A stretch of 64,000 nt of DNA from Vibrio litoralis DSM 17657 (GCF_000426765.1 NZ_AUFZ01000017.1:186001-250000); one strand, 5' to 3'; shown: positions 28,758 to 38,645, counted from the first letter of the stretch. Notes: generated by a model not told the origin, from the sequence alone. Translations and numbers: made by a program.

Positions 28758-29711
28758 ATGTTACGGACGATTACTCAATTATTCCCAGTATGGGCAATTT
28801 TAATATCCACCTTGGCTTATATGCAGCCAACTATTTTTCAACCATTAAAATCTTATATCGTGCCTTTATTGGTTGTGATTATGATGTCGATGGGGCTAAC
28901 ACTGAAAGCCAGTGATTTTGCGAATGTCGTAAAACAAAAATTGGCTGTTACGATTGGCATCATTTTACAATTTACGGTTATGCCTCTTGTCGCCTTGCTG
29001 ATCAGTTATGTTCTAGGATTTAGTCCTGAACTAACGGTTGGTATGGTGTTAGTCGGCAGCGTAGCCGGTGGTACATCATCCAATGTAATGTGTTATTTAG
29101 CCAAAGGGGATGTGGCACTTTCTATATCTATGACCGCAATTTCAACATTACTAGGCGTGCTTCTTACTCCATTCCTATCTGAACTTTTAGCAGGACAAGC
29201 TGTTGATGTTCCGGCAGCAGCAATGTTGATGAGCCTAGTGAAGATTGTATTACTACCAGTGGCAATCGGAATTTTCATTAACCAATTCTTCCATGATGTA
29301 ACGAAGAAACTCGATTCAATACTTCCCCTAATTTCAATGGCTGCCATTGTGATGATTATTGGTATCGTTATTGCGCTCAATGCTTCTCAATTTGCGGCGA
29401 TAGGCCCAATCATTGCACTTGCAGTTGTTCTACATAATGGGTTTGGCTTATTGGCGGGATATTGGGGGTGTCGTTTATTAGGCTTTAATGAAACGATTTC
29501 GCGTACTATCGCATTTGAAGTAGGCTTACAAAACTCAGGTCTTGCTACTGCTCTTGCAATGAAGTTCTTTACACCTGCTGCGGCTATGCCGGGAACGCTA
29601 TTCTCGCTTTGGCACAATATTTCAGGCTCAATCTTGGCTGGGTACTGGTCACGAAAAACAGTTCAAGATGACTCATCTGTCAACGCACAGCCTCAAGTTG
29701 AGAAATCATAA
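28758..29711 (+). CDS. Bile acid:sodium symporter family transporter (BASS)
   Basis: A 317-residue inner-membrane protein with nine or ten hydrophobic helices. VLVGSVAGGTSSNVMCYLAKGDVALS is split around the sodium-site helix break, and ISRTIAFEVGLQNSGLATALA gives the second crossed-helix motif. Bacterial BASS members include PanS; the substrate here is unknown. A GGAG ribosome site precedes the ATG. It may be cotranscribed with the ACT gene. Confidence 0.9.
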   Translation: MLRTITQLFPVWAILISTLAYMQPTIFQPLKSYIVPLLVVIMMSMGLTLKASDFANVVKQKLAVTIGIILQFTVMPLVALLISYVLGFSPELTVGMVLVGSVAGGTSSNVMCYLAKGDVALSISMTAISTLLGVLLTPFLSELLAGQAVDVPAAAMLMSLVKIVLLPVAIGIFINQFFHDVTKKLDSILPLISMAAIVMIIGIVIALNASQFAAIGPIIALAVVLHNGFGLLAGYWGCRLLGFNETISRTIAFEVGLQNSGLATALAMKFFTPAAAMPGTLFSLWHNISGSILAGYWSRKTVQDDSSVNAQPQVEKS

Positions 29712-29748
29712 TCTAGTGCCATTTAGATTATTCTGATTAACAATGGCA

Positions 29749-29787
29749 ACAAGGACTTCGCCACTTTCAACGAAGTCCTTTTTTATT
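29749..29787 (+). terminator. Terminator of the BASS transporter gene
   Basis: AAGGACTTCG and CGAAGTCCTT form a 10-bp stem with a 10-base loop, followed by TTTTTT on the plus strand. Confidence 0.85.
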
Positions 29788-30121
29788 AATGCCCTAGTGC
29801 TGAAAGATCAAACTCTAACTCACCAGAATCTAATACGATAAACGTCACTTTATTTTTATCAGTACCGGTTAAATCGATATTGGTACAAGGGCTAAATACG
29901 AACCAATCATATTGATAGGCAAGCGAATAACGTGCCTTATCCAAGTAAGTCACATCTATAATTTGAATACCATTATCATTAAGGGCTCTAGGGTCGATAT
30001 AATCTAAATTTGGAATTAGCTGGCGTTCAATTTTATCTTGGTTCTTTATCAGAAAATCTTTTAAGAGATTAGCAACAGCTTCACCGTGAGAATCAATAAC
30101 ACCGGAATAGATAATTTTCAT
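29786..30121 (-). CDS. Small protein of unknown function
   Basis: A 111-residue protein I do not recognise. It begins MKIIYSGVIDSHGEAVANLL, followed by an acidic, mixed alpha/beta pattern ending LSALGH. There is no signal peptide, membrane helix or cofactor motif. It lies 139 bases downstream of nspC on the same strand, but a hairpin with a T-run (30181-30237) separates them, so it likely has its own transcript. It is retained as a gene because of its codon pattern and clean fit between two terminators. Confidence 0.6.
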   Translation of the reverse strand: MKIIYSGVIDSHGEAVANLLKDFLIKNQDKIERQLIPNLDYIDPRALNDNGIQIIDVTYLDKARYSLAYQYDWFVFSPCTNIDLTGTDKNKVTFIVLDSGELEFDLSALGH

Positions 30122-30180
30122 GAAACGATATCCCTTTTCAATACAGGTAGCAGCACTCTAACGCCCCACCATGTAGAATG

Positions 30181-30237
30181 CAAAAAGCCGCGTGACCATT
30201 TAAGTTTAAACTTACCTAAGCGAACAACACGGCTTGA
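30181..30237 (-). terminator. Terminator of nspC
   Basis: On the minus strand AAGCCGTG and CACGCGGCTT pair with one bulge across a loop of about 30 bases, followed by TTTTTGC. Confidence 0.65.
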
Positions 30238-30260
30238 AAATAGTATTTCTAATTGTGTGA

Positions 30261-31406
30261 TTATTTAACCGACCACTGAGATAGAGAGCGTTTGAAATCT
30301 TGATAATCGAATTCGTTCAACTTTTGGATATCACCATTACTACGCTGGCAGTAAATACTTGGCATTTTCAGACCATTAAACCAATTGAGTTTCACCATGG
30401 TATAACCTGCGCTATCGAGAATATGCAATCGCTGGCCTATTTTTAATGGCTCATCAAATTTAGCAACGCAGAATTGATCACCCGCCAAACATGAACATGA
30501 ACCTATCACATATTCATGCTCTCCATTTTCAGAGGCTTCGCCAATTGACGCTGGCTCATTGTAGATCAACGTATCTAAACGATGTGCTTCGGTGGCTGAA
30601 TCAACAATCGCTGTTTTCATGCCGTTTTCAACAATATCGACAACGGTAACGACCAAATCAGCTGTTTTGGTAATAATCGCTTCACCTGGTTCAAGGTAAA
30701 GTTGTACACCATGTTTTTCGCTAAATAATTTCAACGCTTGTGCGAGTTTTTCAACTTCATAACCTGGCCAAGTAAAGAATACCCCACCTCCTAGGCTCAC
30801 CCAGTCAAGCTTATCAAGGTAGGCACCAAAACGTTCTGAAATGCTATTTAGTAATTCGACGAAGTCATCGGCTGATTTGTTTTCACAGTTCATGTGAAAC
30901 ATGACGCCATCGAGTTCATCAAACAACTCACTGGTTAATTGGGCTTCTTGTACTCCTAAACGTGAGAACTGACGAGCAGGATCGGCTAAGTCTTGTCCAG
31001 CGCGGCTCACACCCGGATTTAAACGCACACCAATCGATGCCTTTCCTTCAACCAAATGACGATGCGCATCAAGTTGGCTTAAGGAATTGAAGATCATCTT
31101 GTCACAAATGCCAACCACTTGTTTTACGTCTTCTTCACTGTAACCCACGCTATACGCATGATTTTCTTTTCCAGAGTTCTCACCACCAAAAGTTTCGTGG
31201 CCAAGCATCACTTCGTAAGGCCCACTACTGGTTGTGCCATCAAGATACGGTTTGATGATGTCAAACACGCCCCAAGTTGAAAAACACTTCAGCGCCAATA
31301 CTAGCTTTACACCACTTAGCTCTTTTAAGCGCTTCGCAATTTCAAGATTATGGATAAGTTTGTCTTCATTGATCATGAAGTAAGGGGTTGGGAGGTTGTT
31401 AGGCAT
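30261..31406 (-). CDS. nspC: Carboxynorspermidine decarboxylase
   Basis: A PLP enzyme of the alanine-racemase fold, 381 residues from the Met at 31406. It decarboxylates carboxynorspermidine to norspermidine. [20 protein letters not shown] contains the PLP lysine, [20 protein letters not shown] and [20 protein letters not shown] family-specific parts of the active site. The start is chosen by fit to Vibrio NspC ([10 protein letters not shown] near the N-terminus); in-frame starts at 31418 and 31436 are possible and no ribosome site is strong. It follows the synthase gene, with a hairpin between. Confidence 0.95.
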   Translation of the reverse strand: MPNNLPTPYFMINEDKLIHNLEIAKRLKELSGVKLVLALKCFSTWGVFDIIKPYLDGTTSSGPYEVMLGHETFGGENSGKENHAYSVGYSEEDVKQVVGICDKMIFNSLSQLDAHRHLVEGKASIGVRLNPGVSRAGQDLADPARQFSRLGVQEAQLTSELFDELDGVMFHMNCENKSADDFVELLNSISERFGAYLDKLDWVSLGGGVFFTWPGYEVEKLAQALKLFSEKHGVQLYLEPGEAIITKTADLVVTVVDIVENGMKTAIVDSATEAHRLDTLIYNEPASIGEASENGEHEYVIGSCSCLAGDQFCVAKFDEPLKIGQRLHILDSAGYTMVKLNWFNGLKMPSIYCQRSNGDIQKLNEFDYQDFKRSLSQWSVK

Positions 31407-31479
31407 AGGTAATTCCATATAACGATTTTCGAGCACTGCGTTTCTCGTATCTAGAGCGCGATGCTTCTCGAAAAAGATA

Positions 31480-31512
31480 TAAAACAGCCATAACGAATGC
31501 TATGGCTGTTGT
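31480..31512 (-). terminator. Hairpin between carboxynorspermidine synthase gene and nspC
   Basis: AACAGCCATA and TATGGCTGTT form a 10-bp stem with an 8-base loop; the minus strand continues TTTATATCTTTTT. It could terminate or attenuate readthrough into nspC. Confidence 0.55.
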
Positions 31513-31536
31513 TATTAATTGAGTCTGCCAGCTTTA

Positions 31537-31571
31537 CTCGAGTAACGAAACACGAGCAACGAGATACGGCT
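31537..31571. repeat. Degenerate heptanucleotide repeat
   Basis: Five consecutive 7-base units share an ACGA core: CTCGAGT, AACGAAA, CACGAGC, AACGAGA, TACGGCT. The array abuts the stop codon of the carboxynorspermidine synthase gene. Its CGAGA core resembles the perfect array at 52675-52733. Confidence 0.45.
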
Positions 31572-32816
31572 TTACTTTAGAATATTAATCTTCGGCTGAC
31601 CCGGTTCTAACTCTTGAACATGCCAATCAAGACCGATGCTTGGCATTGTTTCTAGGAAGCCATCTGGGTCAAGTTGTTCCATATTGAACACGCCTGCTTC
31701 ATTCCAGCTACCTTTAAAGTATTGCAGAGCAGCGGTAATTGCTGGAACACCAGTGGTGTAGGCAATCGCTTGATGTTCAACATCTTGGTAAGCCACTTCA
31801 TGATCAGCGTTATTATAAATAAATACGCTGCGCGCTTTACCATCTTTTGTGCCTTGCACCCAAGTACCAATACACGTTTTACCTGTGTAGCCCGGTGCGA
31901 GTGATGTTGGATCTGGCAATAATGCTTTCAGCACTTTCAGCGGTTCAACTACCGTGCCATCTTGCAGGGTAATTGGATCTGGGCTTAATAGGCCAATGTC
32001 TTTCATGCAGTTGAAGTAGTTTAAGTAAGTATCGCCAAAGCCCATCCAGAATTCGATACGTTTTGCGGGAATGAATTCCTGCATTGAACGAACTTCATCA
32101 TGCGCCATTGAGTACACTTTAAACTCACCACAATTTGGGAAATCAAACTCAAGCATACGTGTATGACATGGTACTTGTTTCCAGCTGCCCTCTTCCCAAT
32201 AGAAAGAATCACCTTGAATTTCAAGCATGTTGGTTTCAGGGTCAAAGTTAGTGGCAAACTTTTTACCATGATCGCCGGCGTTAACATCCATGACATCAAT
32301 GGTATCGATTTCATCAAATAGGTGCTTAACCGCGTAAGCGGCAAACACACTCACTACGCCCGGATCAAAACCTGCTCCTAGAATACCTGTGATACCCGCT
32401 TCAGCGAATTTTTCACGGAACGCCCACTGTGGATCGTAAGCTTCTGGTACTTGCTGACCTTCACTACATAAATCCACCGCTACTGAAGTATCTAGATAAG
32501 ACACTTTCGCCTGGTAACACGCTTCCATAATAGTCACGTTCACCCACGGAGGACCGGCGTTAATAACCAAATCAGGTTTAACTTCATTGATGAGCGCTAC
32601 TAAAGATGCCACATCATCGGCGTCTACAAATCGTGCTTCTAATTTCTTCGATGGGTCTTTAAGGTTGTTTTTACCTTTGATCGACTCGATGATTTTTTCA
32701 CATTTCGCAATCGTACGAGACGCTAACGTAATATCACCTAGTACATCATTGTTTTGAGCCGCTTTATGCGCCACTACCCAACCAACACCACCTGCGCCAA
32801 TTTGTAAAATAGACAT
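31572..32816 (-). CDS. Carboxynorspermidine synthase (saccharopine dehydrogenase family)
   Basis: A 414-residue NAD(P)H-dependent enzyme that joins aspartate semialdehyde to diaminopropane, giving carboxynorspermidine. The N-terminal Rossmann motif is ILQIGAGGVGWVVAHKAA, and VINAGPPWVNVTIMEACYQA and GILGAGFDPGVVSVFA are saccharopine-dehydrogenase family motifs. It lies between the DABA aminotransferase/decarboxylase fusion and nspC, the standard Vibrio order. AGGAGT upstream is compatible with the ATG. Confidence 0.95.
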   Translation of the reverse strand: MSILQIGAGGVGWVVAHKAAQNNDVLGDITLASRTIAKCEKIIESIKGKNNLKDPSKKLEARFVDADDVASLVALINEVKPDLVINAGPPWVNVTIMEACYQAKVSYLDTSVAVDLCSEGQQVPEAYDPQWAFREKFAEAGITGILGAGFDPGVVSVFAAYAVKHLFDEIDTIDVMDVNAGDHGKKFATNFDPETNMLEIQGDSFYWEEGSWKQVPCHTRMLEFDFPNCGEFKVYSMAHDEVRSMQEFIPAKRIEFWMGFGDTYLNYFNCMKDIGLLSPDPITLQDGTVVEPLKVLKALLPDPTSLAPGYTGKTCIGTWVQGTKDGKARSVFIYNNADHEVAYQDVEHQAIAYTTGVPAITAALQYFKGSWNEAGVFNMEQLDPDGFLETMPSIGLDWHVQELEPGQPKINILK

Positions 32817-32996
32817 CTTTAAGTCACCTTCCTTCTTAGGAGTTATAAAACTATTTGAAGTTAACGAAATCCACCTACCTCATACCTTGAGCACCACCAG
32901 CGTCAAACCATAAAATAGATATCTTTCAATCAACTTCCTTATTAAGGGTTAATCAATTACTTTCGTTCTAGTAGAACTATTAAAAATAAGTATAAG

Positions 32997-33026
32997 AATG
33001 GGCAGATTGGTCTGAATACTGCCCAG
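32997..33026 (-). terminator. Weak terminator candidate after the fused DABA gene
   Basis: GGGCAG and CTGCCC pair over a 13-base loop; the minus strand then reads ATTCTTATACTTATTTTT. T-run is interrupted, so partial readthrough into the synthase gene is likely. Confidence 0.4.
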
Positions 33027-33034
33027 AACATAAA

Positions 33035-35953
33035 TTAATGAGTTAATGCATTTTCCGCTGTAAGTACTTGAGCCAACTCTGTCACATCATTTAGTAATGC
33101 TTCGAAATCATTCAGAGTTAAGCATGGATTTAAAATCGTGAATTTCAGCGCTGCTTTACCATCGACAGTGGTTTCACCTAATACAGCCACACCACGAACC
33201 AAAGCTTCGATGCGAATTTGACGATTTAAGTCATTTAACGCTTGCTCGTTCAAGTTAGCATTGCTGTAACGCATTAATACCGTTGAAAGTGCTGGCGGAG
33301 CCAGAAGTTCAAATGCGGCATTATTTGCAACCAATTGCGCCACTTCATGGGTTTGATCGATCAAGTGATCGTACATTTCACCTAGCGCTTTAGTACCGAC
33401 ACTTTGCATTGTCATGAATACTTTCAAAGCATCAAAGCGACGTGTGGTTGCCATTGATTTATCGACTAGGTTTGGCAGTTCATCGGTTTCACGGTTTAGG
33501 TAGTCCGCGTGATGCAGCAAGTACTTAAAGTTGGCCTTATCTTTCACCAACACTGCGCCACAGCTAATTGGTTGATAGAACAACTTATGGAAATCAACAC
33601 TGATTGATTGAGCTCGCTCAATACCCGCTAAACGGTTTTTATGACTACTTAGAATTAACGCGCCACCATAAGCACCATCAACATGCAGCCACATATCATG
33701 AGCTAATGCTAAGTCGGCTAAGGTGTTTAAATCATCAATCGCGCCGTGATCGGTCGTACCGGCAGTGCCGACCATCGCAAATGGAATTAAGCCTTCTGCT
33801 TTTAATTGGTTTAAGGTGTCGGCCATCGCATCGGTGTTAATCGTGCCGTCGTTATGAGTATCCACACAAACAACCGCGGCTTCACCTAAGCCCATTAATG
33901 ACGCTGTTTTTTGTACTGTGAAGTGAGATTTCTTCGAACATATGATACGTAATTTATCGGCATAGTCTGGTAAACCTAACTTTTGAATCGAATGCTGACT
34001 TAACTTATCGGCAATCCAATCACGAGCTAACAATAAGCCCATTTGATTACTTTGCGTGCCACCACTGGTAAATACGCCATCCGCGTTATCCCCCATGTTG
34101 TAACGGTCACATAACCAATCCACTACTCGTTGCTCCACATAAGTGGCTGCTGATGCTTGATCCCATGAATCCATAGACTGATTTAAAGAAGCAATCATGG
34201 CTTCCGCTGCAATCGCTGGTACTAATGGCGGAGTATGCAGGTGAGCAATACAACTTGGATGTTGAACAAAAATCGAGTTCTTCGCCACCAAGTTTGTTGT
34301 GCTGTTAATTACCTGCTGCAAATCACTGTTACTAGAATCAAGATTAACCGCTTCGATTTGCGCTTTTAACAGCTGAGGTTCAATGCCTGAATATGGCTTA
34401 TCTACCGCTTCAAATACTGCTTTCATTGCTTGAGTGGTTTGATTCATGGCTTTTTCAAAACTATCCGCACCATGCGCACCTGTCTGAATAAAGTGTTGCT
34501 GCCAATCTTGATGATTCGCTTTTTCTTTAGTTGGATCAATACCACCACCAGCGGCAATGATGGCTTCTTTAAGCGTTTTCAAAGCGAAATCAATTTGCTC
34601 AAAGCTGATGATTACTGGCGGTAAGAAACGTAATACCGAACCATCACGACCACCTTTTTCAATCATCAAACCACGCTCTAATGCTGCGCGTTGGATCTTA
34701 AGCGTTAATTCTGGCGCTGATACAGGCTCACCAAACTTATTCAACTCGCCACTTGGTTGCACTACTTCTGCGCCAAGCATCAAACCTTTACCACGAACTT
34801 CCGCAATACAGCCGACTTCTTGTTGAATTTTTTCTAGTCCAGCACGTAAGTACTGCCCCGCCACTTTGGCATGCTCAACTAAGTTATCACGTTGAATGAT
34901 TTCCAATGCTTTCGCGCCAGAGACCATTGCTAATTGGTTGCCACGGAAAGTACCAGTGTGTTCACCTGGATTCCAAGTATCAATTTCTTTATTGAATACC
35001 AAAATAGACATTGGTAAACCGCCACCAATCGCTTTTGATAAACAAAGAATATCTGGTGAAATGCCTGACTCTTCAAAAGCAAAGTTATGACCAGTTTTAC
35101 CCACGCCGCATTGGATTTCATCAAAGATCAATAAGATGCCATGCTCTTGAGTAATACGACGTAATTCGCGTAACCAAAACGCAGGTGCAGGAATCACTCC
35201 GCCCTCGCCTTGAACTGGCTCAACAATAATTGCAGCAGGCTTTTGAATACCGCTTTCATCATCATTTAGCATACGTTCGATATAACGAATATTTTGCTTA
35301 GCACCTTCATCGCCACCCATACCAAACGGGCAGCGTAGGCTATATGGAAACGGCATAAAGTGCACGTCAGACATTAAGCCAGTACGACGCGCTTTAGTAC
35401 CTAGATTCCCCATCATTCCCATGGTGCCATTGGTCATACCATGATAAGCACCACGGAAGGCAATCATGGTGTTACGACCAGTCGTCTGCTTAGCCAGTTT
35501 AATTGCCGCTTCTACTGCATCGGCTCCTGATGGACCACAAAACTGAATCACTGAGTTTTCGGCAAAATTCTCAGGTAGGAATGATTTCACCTGCTTAATA
35601 AAACGATCTTTTGCGGGCGTCGTAATATCTAAAGTTTGGTAAGGCAGTCCCGTATCAAGCTGCTCTTTTAATGCTTGGTTGATTTCTGGGTGGTTATAAC
35701 CCAGCACCAAGGTTCCCGCGCCTGCTAGGCAATCTAAAAACAACTGGCCACGGGTATCTTCAACTAAAGCGCCATAAGCACGTTTAATTGCGATAGGTAA
35801 ACGACGTGGATAAGAACGAACCGCTGATTCATGCTGTTCTTGATCCAGTAACACTTGATCAAGGGCAAGATCGTACACACCATCAACATAAGGAATATTG
35901 GTGGTGAATGGCATTTGGGCTTGGTTAAGCTCAAAATCAAAAGCAGTGGTCAT
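33035..35953 (-). CDS. Fused diaminobutyrate-2-oxoglutarate aminotransferase / L-2,4-diaminobutyrate decarboxylase
   Basis: A 972-residue bifunctional PLP protein. Residues about 40-470 form a class III aminotransferase (FCGPSGADAVEAAIKLAKQT, LIFDEIQCGVGKTG and the PLP Lys in LSKAIGGGLPMS) making diaminobutyrate from aspartate semialdehyde. Residues about 560-965 form a group II decarboxylase (FTSGGTQSNQMGLLLARDW, HVDGAYGGALILS, PLP Lys in DFHKLFYQPISCG) giving 1,3-diaminopropane. Such fusion is known in Vibrio. AAGGG precedes the ATG. Norspermidine is therefore made by three consecutive genes. A roughly 700-bp leader precedes it. Confidence 0.96.
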   Translation of the reverse strand: MTTAFDFELNQAQMPFTTNIPYVDGVYDLALDQVLLDQEQHESAVRSYPRRLPIAIKRAYGALVEDTRGQLFLDCLAGAGTLVLGYNHPEINQALKEQLDTGLPYQTLDITTPAKDRFIKQVKSFLPENFAENSVIQFCGPSGADAVEAAIKLAKQTTGRNTMIAFRGAYHGMTNGTMGMMGNLGTKARRTGLMSDVHFMPFPYSLRCPFGMGGDEGAKQNIRYIERMLNDDESGIQKPAAIIVEPVQGEGGVIPAPAFWLRELRRITQEHGILLIFDEIQCGVGKTGHNFAFEESGISPDILCLSKAIGGGLPMSILVFNKEIDTWNPGEHTGTFRGNQLAMVSGAKALEIIQRDNLVEHAKVAGQYLRAGLEKIQQEVGCIAEVRGKGLMLGAEVVQPSGELNKFGEPVSAPELTLKIQRAALERGLMIEKGGRDGSVLRFLPPVIISFEQIDFALKTLKEAIIAAGGGIDPTKEKANHQDWQQHFIQTGAHGADSFEKAMNQTTQAMKAVFEAVDKPYSGIEPQLLKAQIEAVNLDSSNSDLQQVINSTTNLVAKNSIFVQHPSCIAHLHTPPLVPAIAAEAMIASLNQSMDSWDQASAATYVEQRVVDWLCDRYNMGDNADGVFTSGGTQSNQMGLLLARDWIADKLSQHSIQKLGLPDYADKLRIICSKKSHFTVQKTASLMGLGEAAVVCVDTHNDGTINTDAMADTLNQLKAEGLIPFAMVGTAGTTDHGAIDDLNTLADLALAHDMWLHVDGAYGGALILSSHKNRLAGIERAQSISVDFHKLFYQPISCGAVLVKDKANFKYLLHHADYLNRETDELPNLVDKSMATTRRFDALKVFMTMQSVGTKALGEMYDHLIDQTHEVAQLVANNAAFELLAPPALSTVLMRYSNANLNEQALNDLNRQIRIEALVRGVAVLGETTVDGKAALKFTILNPCLTLNDFEALLNDVTELAQVLTAENALTH

Positions 35954-36586
35954 TGATAAACCCTTAAACGGTATTTACTCAGAAGTTTGAGCTACAGACG
36001 TGATCATCAACGCTGCAATTTCAAATATGAAGAGTATTGATATTAAATACTGACTGAATTACCAGCCAAACCGACTTCAATGAAAATAAGTCATTAATTC
36101 AAATTGAAGACACCAAACACAGCCCTTGCCTACAAATAAATTTGCAAACAATAGGCGAGAAATGCAAAAAGCAAATCAGAGGTTAGCGAATAGAACTCAA
36201 GGTTCCGTTATATTTGAACTTCGTCGGCTTAGCGGAGTACAAGTGTAAGAGTTTAAACTTGTAATATGAGATCGCTTCATCGTGCGCAAAAAGGCCACAA
36301 TTGAACGATTAAGATGAGTGAAGCTGATTTTTAAAATCTGGATTAATGTATTCAAAGTTGGGCTTCCTATAACAATGCGGATGTCTTTCGCATCGGTTCC
36401 CGTCTACTGATTAACTCGATGTTAACAGTACCTACTCATACGTAATGGCACAATCAGCTTGAATGTCCTTACGCGTATCCCCCTAAGGTAAATCTATCGT
36501 TAGAATTAACGATAACCTTGAGATTGTGGCGGAAAATAACATAGAAATTATTTTCAACGCAAACGATTTTTATCACACATAATAAA
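35954..36586 (-). other. Long upstream region of the norspermidine genes, no gene seen
   Basis: This 633-base stretch contains no convincing coding region on either strand. The part nearest the gene (35954-36350) is AT-rich. The distal part holds several stable hairpins described separately at 36375-36519. Promoters may lie near 36520-36570, where the minus strand is AT-rich, but none is clear. Confidence 0.5.
36375..36519 (-). ncRNA. Candidate structured leader or small RNA
   Basis: Three hairpins lie within 145 bases. 36485-36519 pairs AAGGT-TATCGTTA with TAACGATA-(5-base bulge)-ACCTT. 36405-36430 pairs TACTGTTAAC with GTTAA-T-CAGTA around ATCGA. 36375-36393 pairs ATGCG with CGCAT. The minus-strand linkers carry several GGA triplets. 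Orientation as a leader of the diaminobutyrate gene is inferred. No T-run follows, so a free small RNA is less likely. I do not recognise a known RNA family. Confidence 0.4.
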
Positions 36587-36622
36587 GGGGAGAATAAATT
36601 TAATTATTCTCCCCTCGTTTCA
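36585..36622. terminator. Terminator after the acyl-CoA ligase gene
   Basis: GGGGAGAATAA and TTATTCTCCCC form a perfect 11-bp stem with a 6-base loop. The minus strand continues TTTATTAT. Confidence 0.85.
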
Positions 36623-36662
36623 TATTTCCGTTCTATCTTAAAAGTACTTGATTAGCCACTAT

Positions 36663-38474
36663 TTACGACTTTTTAACCTTATACATAGCTTGAATTTCTT
36701 TTTTGTATTTTTCGTAAATCTTTTTACGACGTAACTTCAAGGTTGGCGTTATCAAGCCGTCTTCAATCGAGAACTCTTTTGGCAACAAGGTGAATTTTTT
36801 GATTTTTTCAAAGCCTGCCAATTCTTTTTGAAGATGCTTTAAACGTTGTTCAAAATGTTCAACCACATGACTATGCTTTAATAGCTCTATCGGTGATTCA
36901 TAATGAATGCCCTTTTCTTTTGCCCAAGCATCCAATGATTCAAACGCCGGAACAATCAAGGCAGTAACGTAGTTTTTCGCATCGGCCACAATCGCCACTT
37001 GCTCAATGAAAGAACAGCTGCCCACTTTTCCTTCTACTCGCTGAGGCGCGATATATTTGCCATTCGAGGTTTTCATTAACTCTTTGATGCGATCAGTAAT
37101 ATACAAGTTACCATCTTCATCAAACTGCCCAGCATCACCGGTTTTTAGCCAACCATCTTCAAAGGTTTCTGCGGTATCTTCAGGGCGGTTGTAATAACCT
37201 TTCATGACAATGTCACCACGGATCAAGATTTCGTTATCTTTTCCGAGCTTCACTTCTGTTTGGCTTAACGGCTGTCCATTCGATCCCGTCACGCGGTTCG
37301 CAATAGTATTACAGGTCACCGTTGCGGTGGTTTCCGTCATACCATAGCCACATAACACTGGAACATTAATCGCATGAAAAAAGCCGGCCACGTCTGCATC
37401 TAATGCTGCGCCGCCACAAGGCATAAATTTCAAACGTCCACCAAGCGCATTTTGCAACTTACTAAAGACTAATTTGGTCGCTAGTGTATTTTGCCACTCA
37501 AGAAAAACACTTGATGCACGACGGCCTTGGCTAGCTTCAAATTGCTTCTTACCTACCTTCATCGCCCAGGCAAAGATCAGCTGTTTAGCCTTGCTGCCTT
37601 TAGTTACTTGTTCTTGAATTGCGCTATACACTTTTTCTAGAAATCTTGGGACTACGCACAGAGTATTAGGCTTGGTCGCGCTGATCGCTTGCTTAACACG
37701 GTTGGTATCTTGCAAGTAAACGTTCTTACCACCACGAGCTAAAACATAAAATGACCAGCTGCGCTCAAATACATGGCTCAAGGGTAAAAACGCAAGAGAA
37801 GTGTCACCTTCCGTAAAGCCTAGTACTTCATCATGTTGAGAGATCGTAGAAGCAAAATTACGGTAGTCCAGCATCACTCCTTTCGGATCGCCAGTAGTAC
37901 CCGAGGTATAAATAAGCGTGACTAAATCATCGAGCAGAGCTTGTTCAACTCGAATCGCTAGCTCTTGATGTTGTGATTGCTCTACTTGATACGTTTCCGC
38001 CAATAACTCATCAAGATGCCAATGATTTGGGCGTACTTTCAACTTTACCGAACTATCAAACACAATCACTGATTCAATATTAGGTAAGGCATCTTGCAAT
38101 TCACACGCCATTTGATACTGCTGAGCATCATTAACGAACAACACTTTAGCTTCAGCATCATTTAAAATAAATTGCGCTTGTTCGAGTGTACTGGTTGGGT
38201 AGATAGGAACAATCACCGCCCTAGCCTTTAAACTAGCTAAATCGGCACACGTCCACTGCGGGCAGTTTTGCGAAAGAATGGCACATTTATCTTGGATTGA
38301 AACACCAAGCTTAATTAACACTTTTGCCAGTTTATCGGTTTGTTCTTCAAGCTTCTGCCAAGTAACAAGGTTCCATGGAGCCTCAATTTCAAAGCCTTCC
38401 AACGCAATTTGATCTGCGCGTTGCTGAGCTTGGTGTTTAAACAAACGGATAAGATGATAAGCATCAAGAGACAT
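36663..38474 (-). CDS. Long-chain fatty-acid--CoA ligase (AMP-forming)
   Basis: A 603-residue adenylate-forming enzyme. The P-loop TLIYTSGTTGDPKGVMLDY lies near residue 195. GYGMTETTATVTCN, the adenylate-binding motif, is near residue 390, and DGWLKTGDAGQFDEDGNLYI follows near 445. A lysine-rich C-terminal subdomain ends the protein. The form resembles FadD15/acyl-CoA synthetase of gammaproteobacteria rather than classical FadD. It activates long-chain fatty acids with ATP and CoA. It stands alone with its own terminator. Confidence 0.92.
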   Translation of the reverse strand: MSLDAYHLIRLFKHQAQQRADQIALEGFEIEAPWNLVTWQKLEEQTDKLAKVLIKLGVSIQDKCAILSQNCPQWTCADLASLKARAVIVPIYPTSTLEQAQFILNDAEAKVLFVNDAQQYQMACELQDALPNIESVIVFDSSVKLKVRPNHWHLDELLAETYQVEQSQHQELAIRVEQALLDDLVTLIYTSGTTGDPKGVMLDYRNFASTISQHDEVLGFTEGDTSLAFLPLSHVFERSWSFYVLARGGKNVYLQDTNRVKQAISATKPNTLCVVPRFLEKVYSAIQEQVTKGSKAKQLIFAWAMKVGKKQFEASQGRRASSVFLEWQNTLATKLVFSKLQNALGGRLKFMPCGGAALDADVAGFFHAINVPVLCGYGMTETTATVTCNTIANRVTGSNGQPLSQTEVKLGKDNEILIRGDIVMKGYYNRPEDTAETFEDGWLKTGDAGQFDEDGNLYITDRIKELMKTSNGKYIAPQRVEGKVGSCSFIEQVAIVADAKNYVTALIVPAFESLDAWAKEKGIHYESPIELLKHSHVVEHFEQRLKHLQKELAGFEKIKKFTLLPKEFSIEDGLITPTLKLRRKKIYEKYKKEIQAMYKVKKS

Positions 38475-38645
38475 AAATAGATTCCAGTTGAGCGTACAGG
38501 CGTTTCGATTTGGCGCAATATTACCCTATAACAGGAAAAAAACGAAACAGTTGTAAGCTCAAAGGGTACAAATAAGAAAAATATTCATAATAAACTAATA
38601 CAAAGGATAGGCTTTATGAGTGACAACTTTAAATACCGCCAACCC

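Noticed and set aside
31437..31480. Second heptamer repeat near nspC
   Set aside because: Two CGAGA words occur but not in a steady 7-base period.
32021..32350. Minus-strand open frame of 109 codons inside the carboxynorspermidine synthase gene
   Set aside because: Shadow frame of a well-supported gene with no own ribosome site.
36375..36519. CsrB-type small RNA
   Set aside because: Only about four GGA motifs and no terminator follow; known CsrB RNAs have many more repeats.
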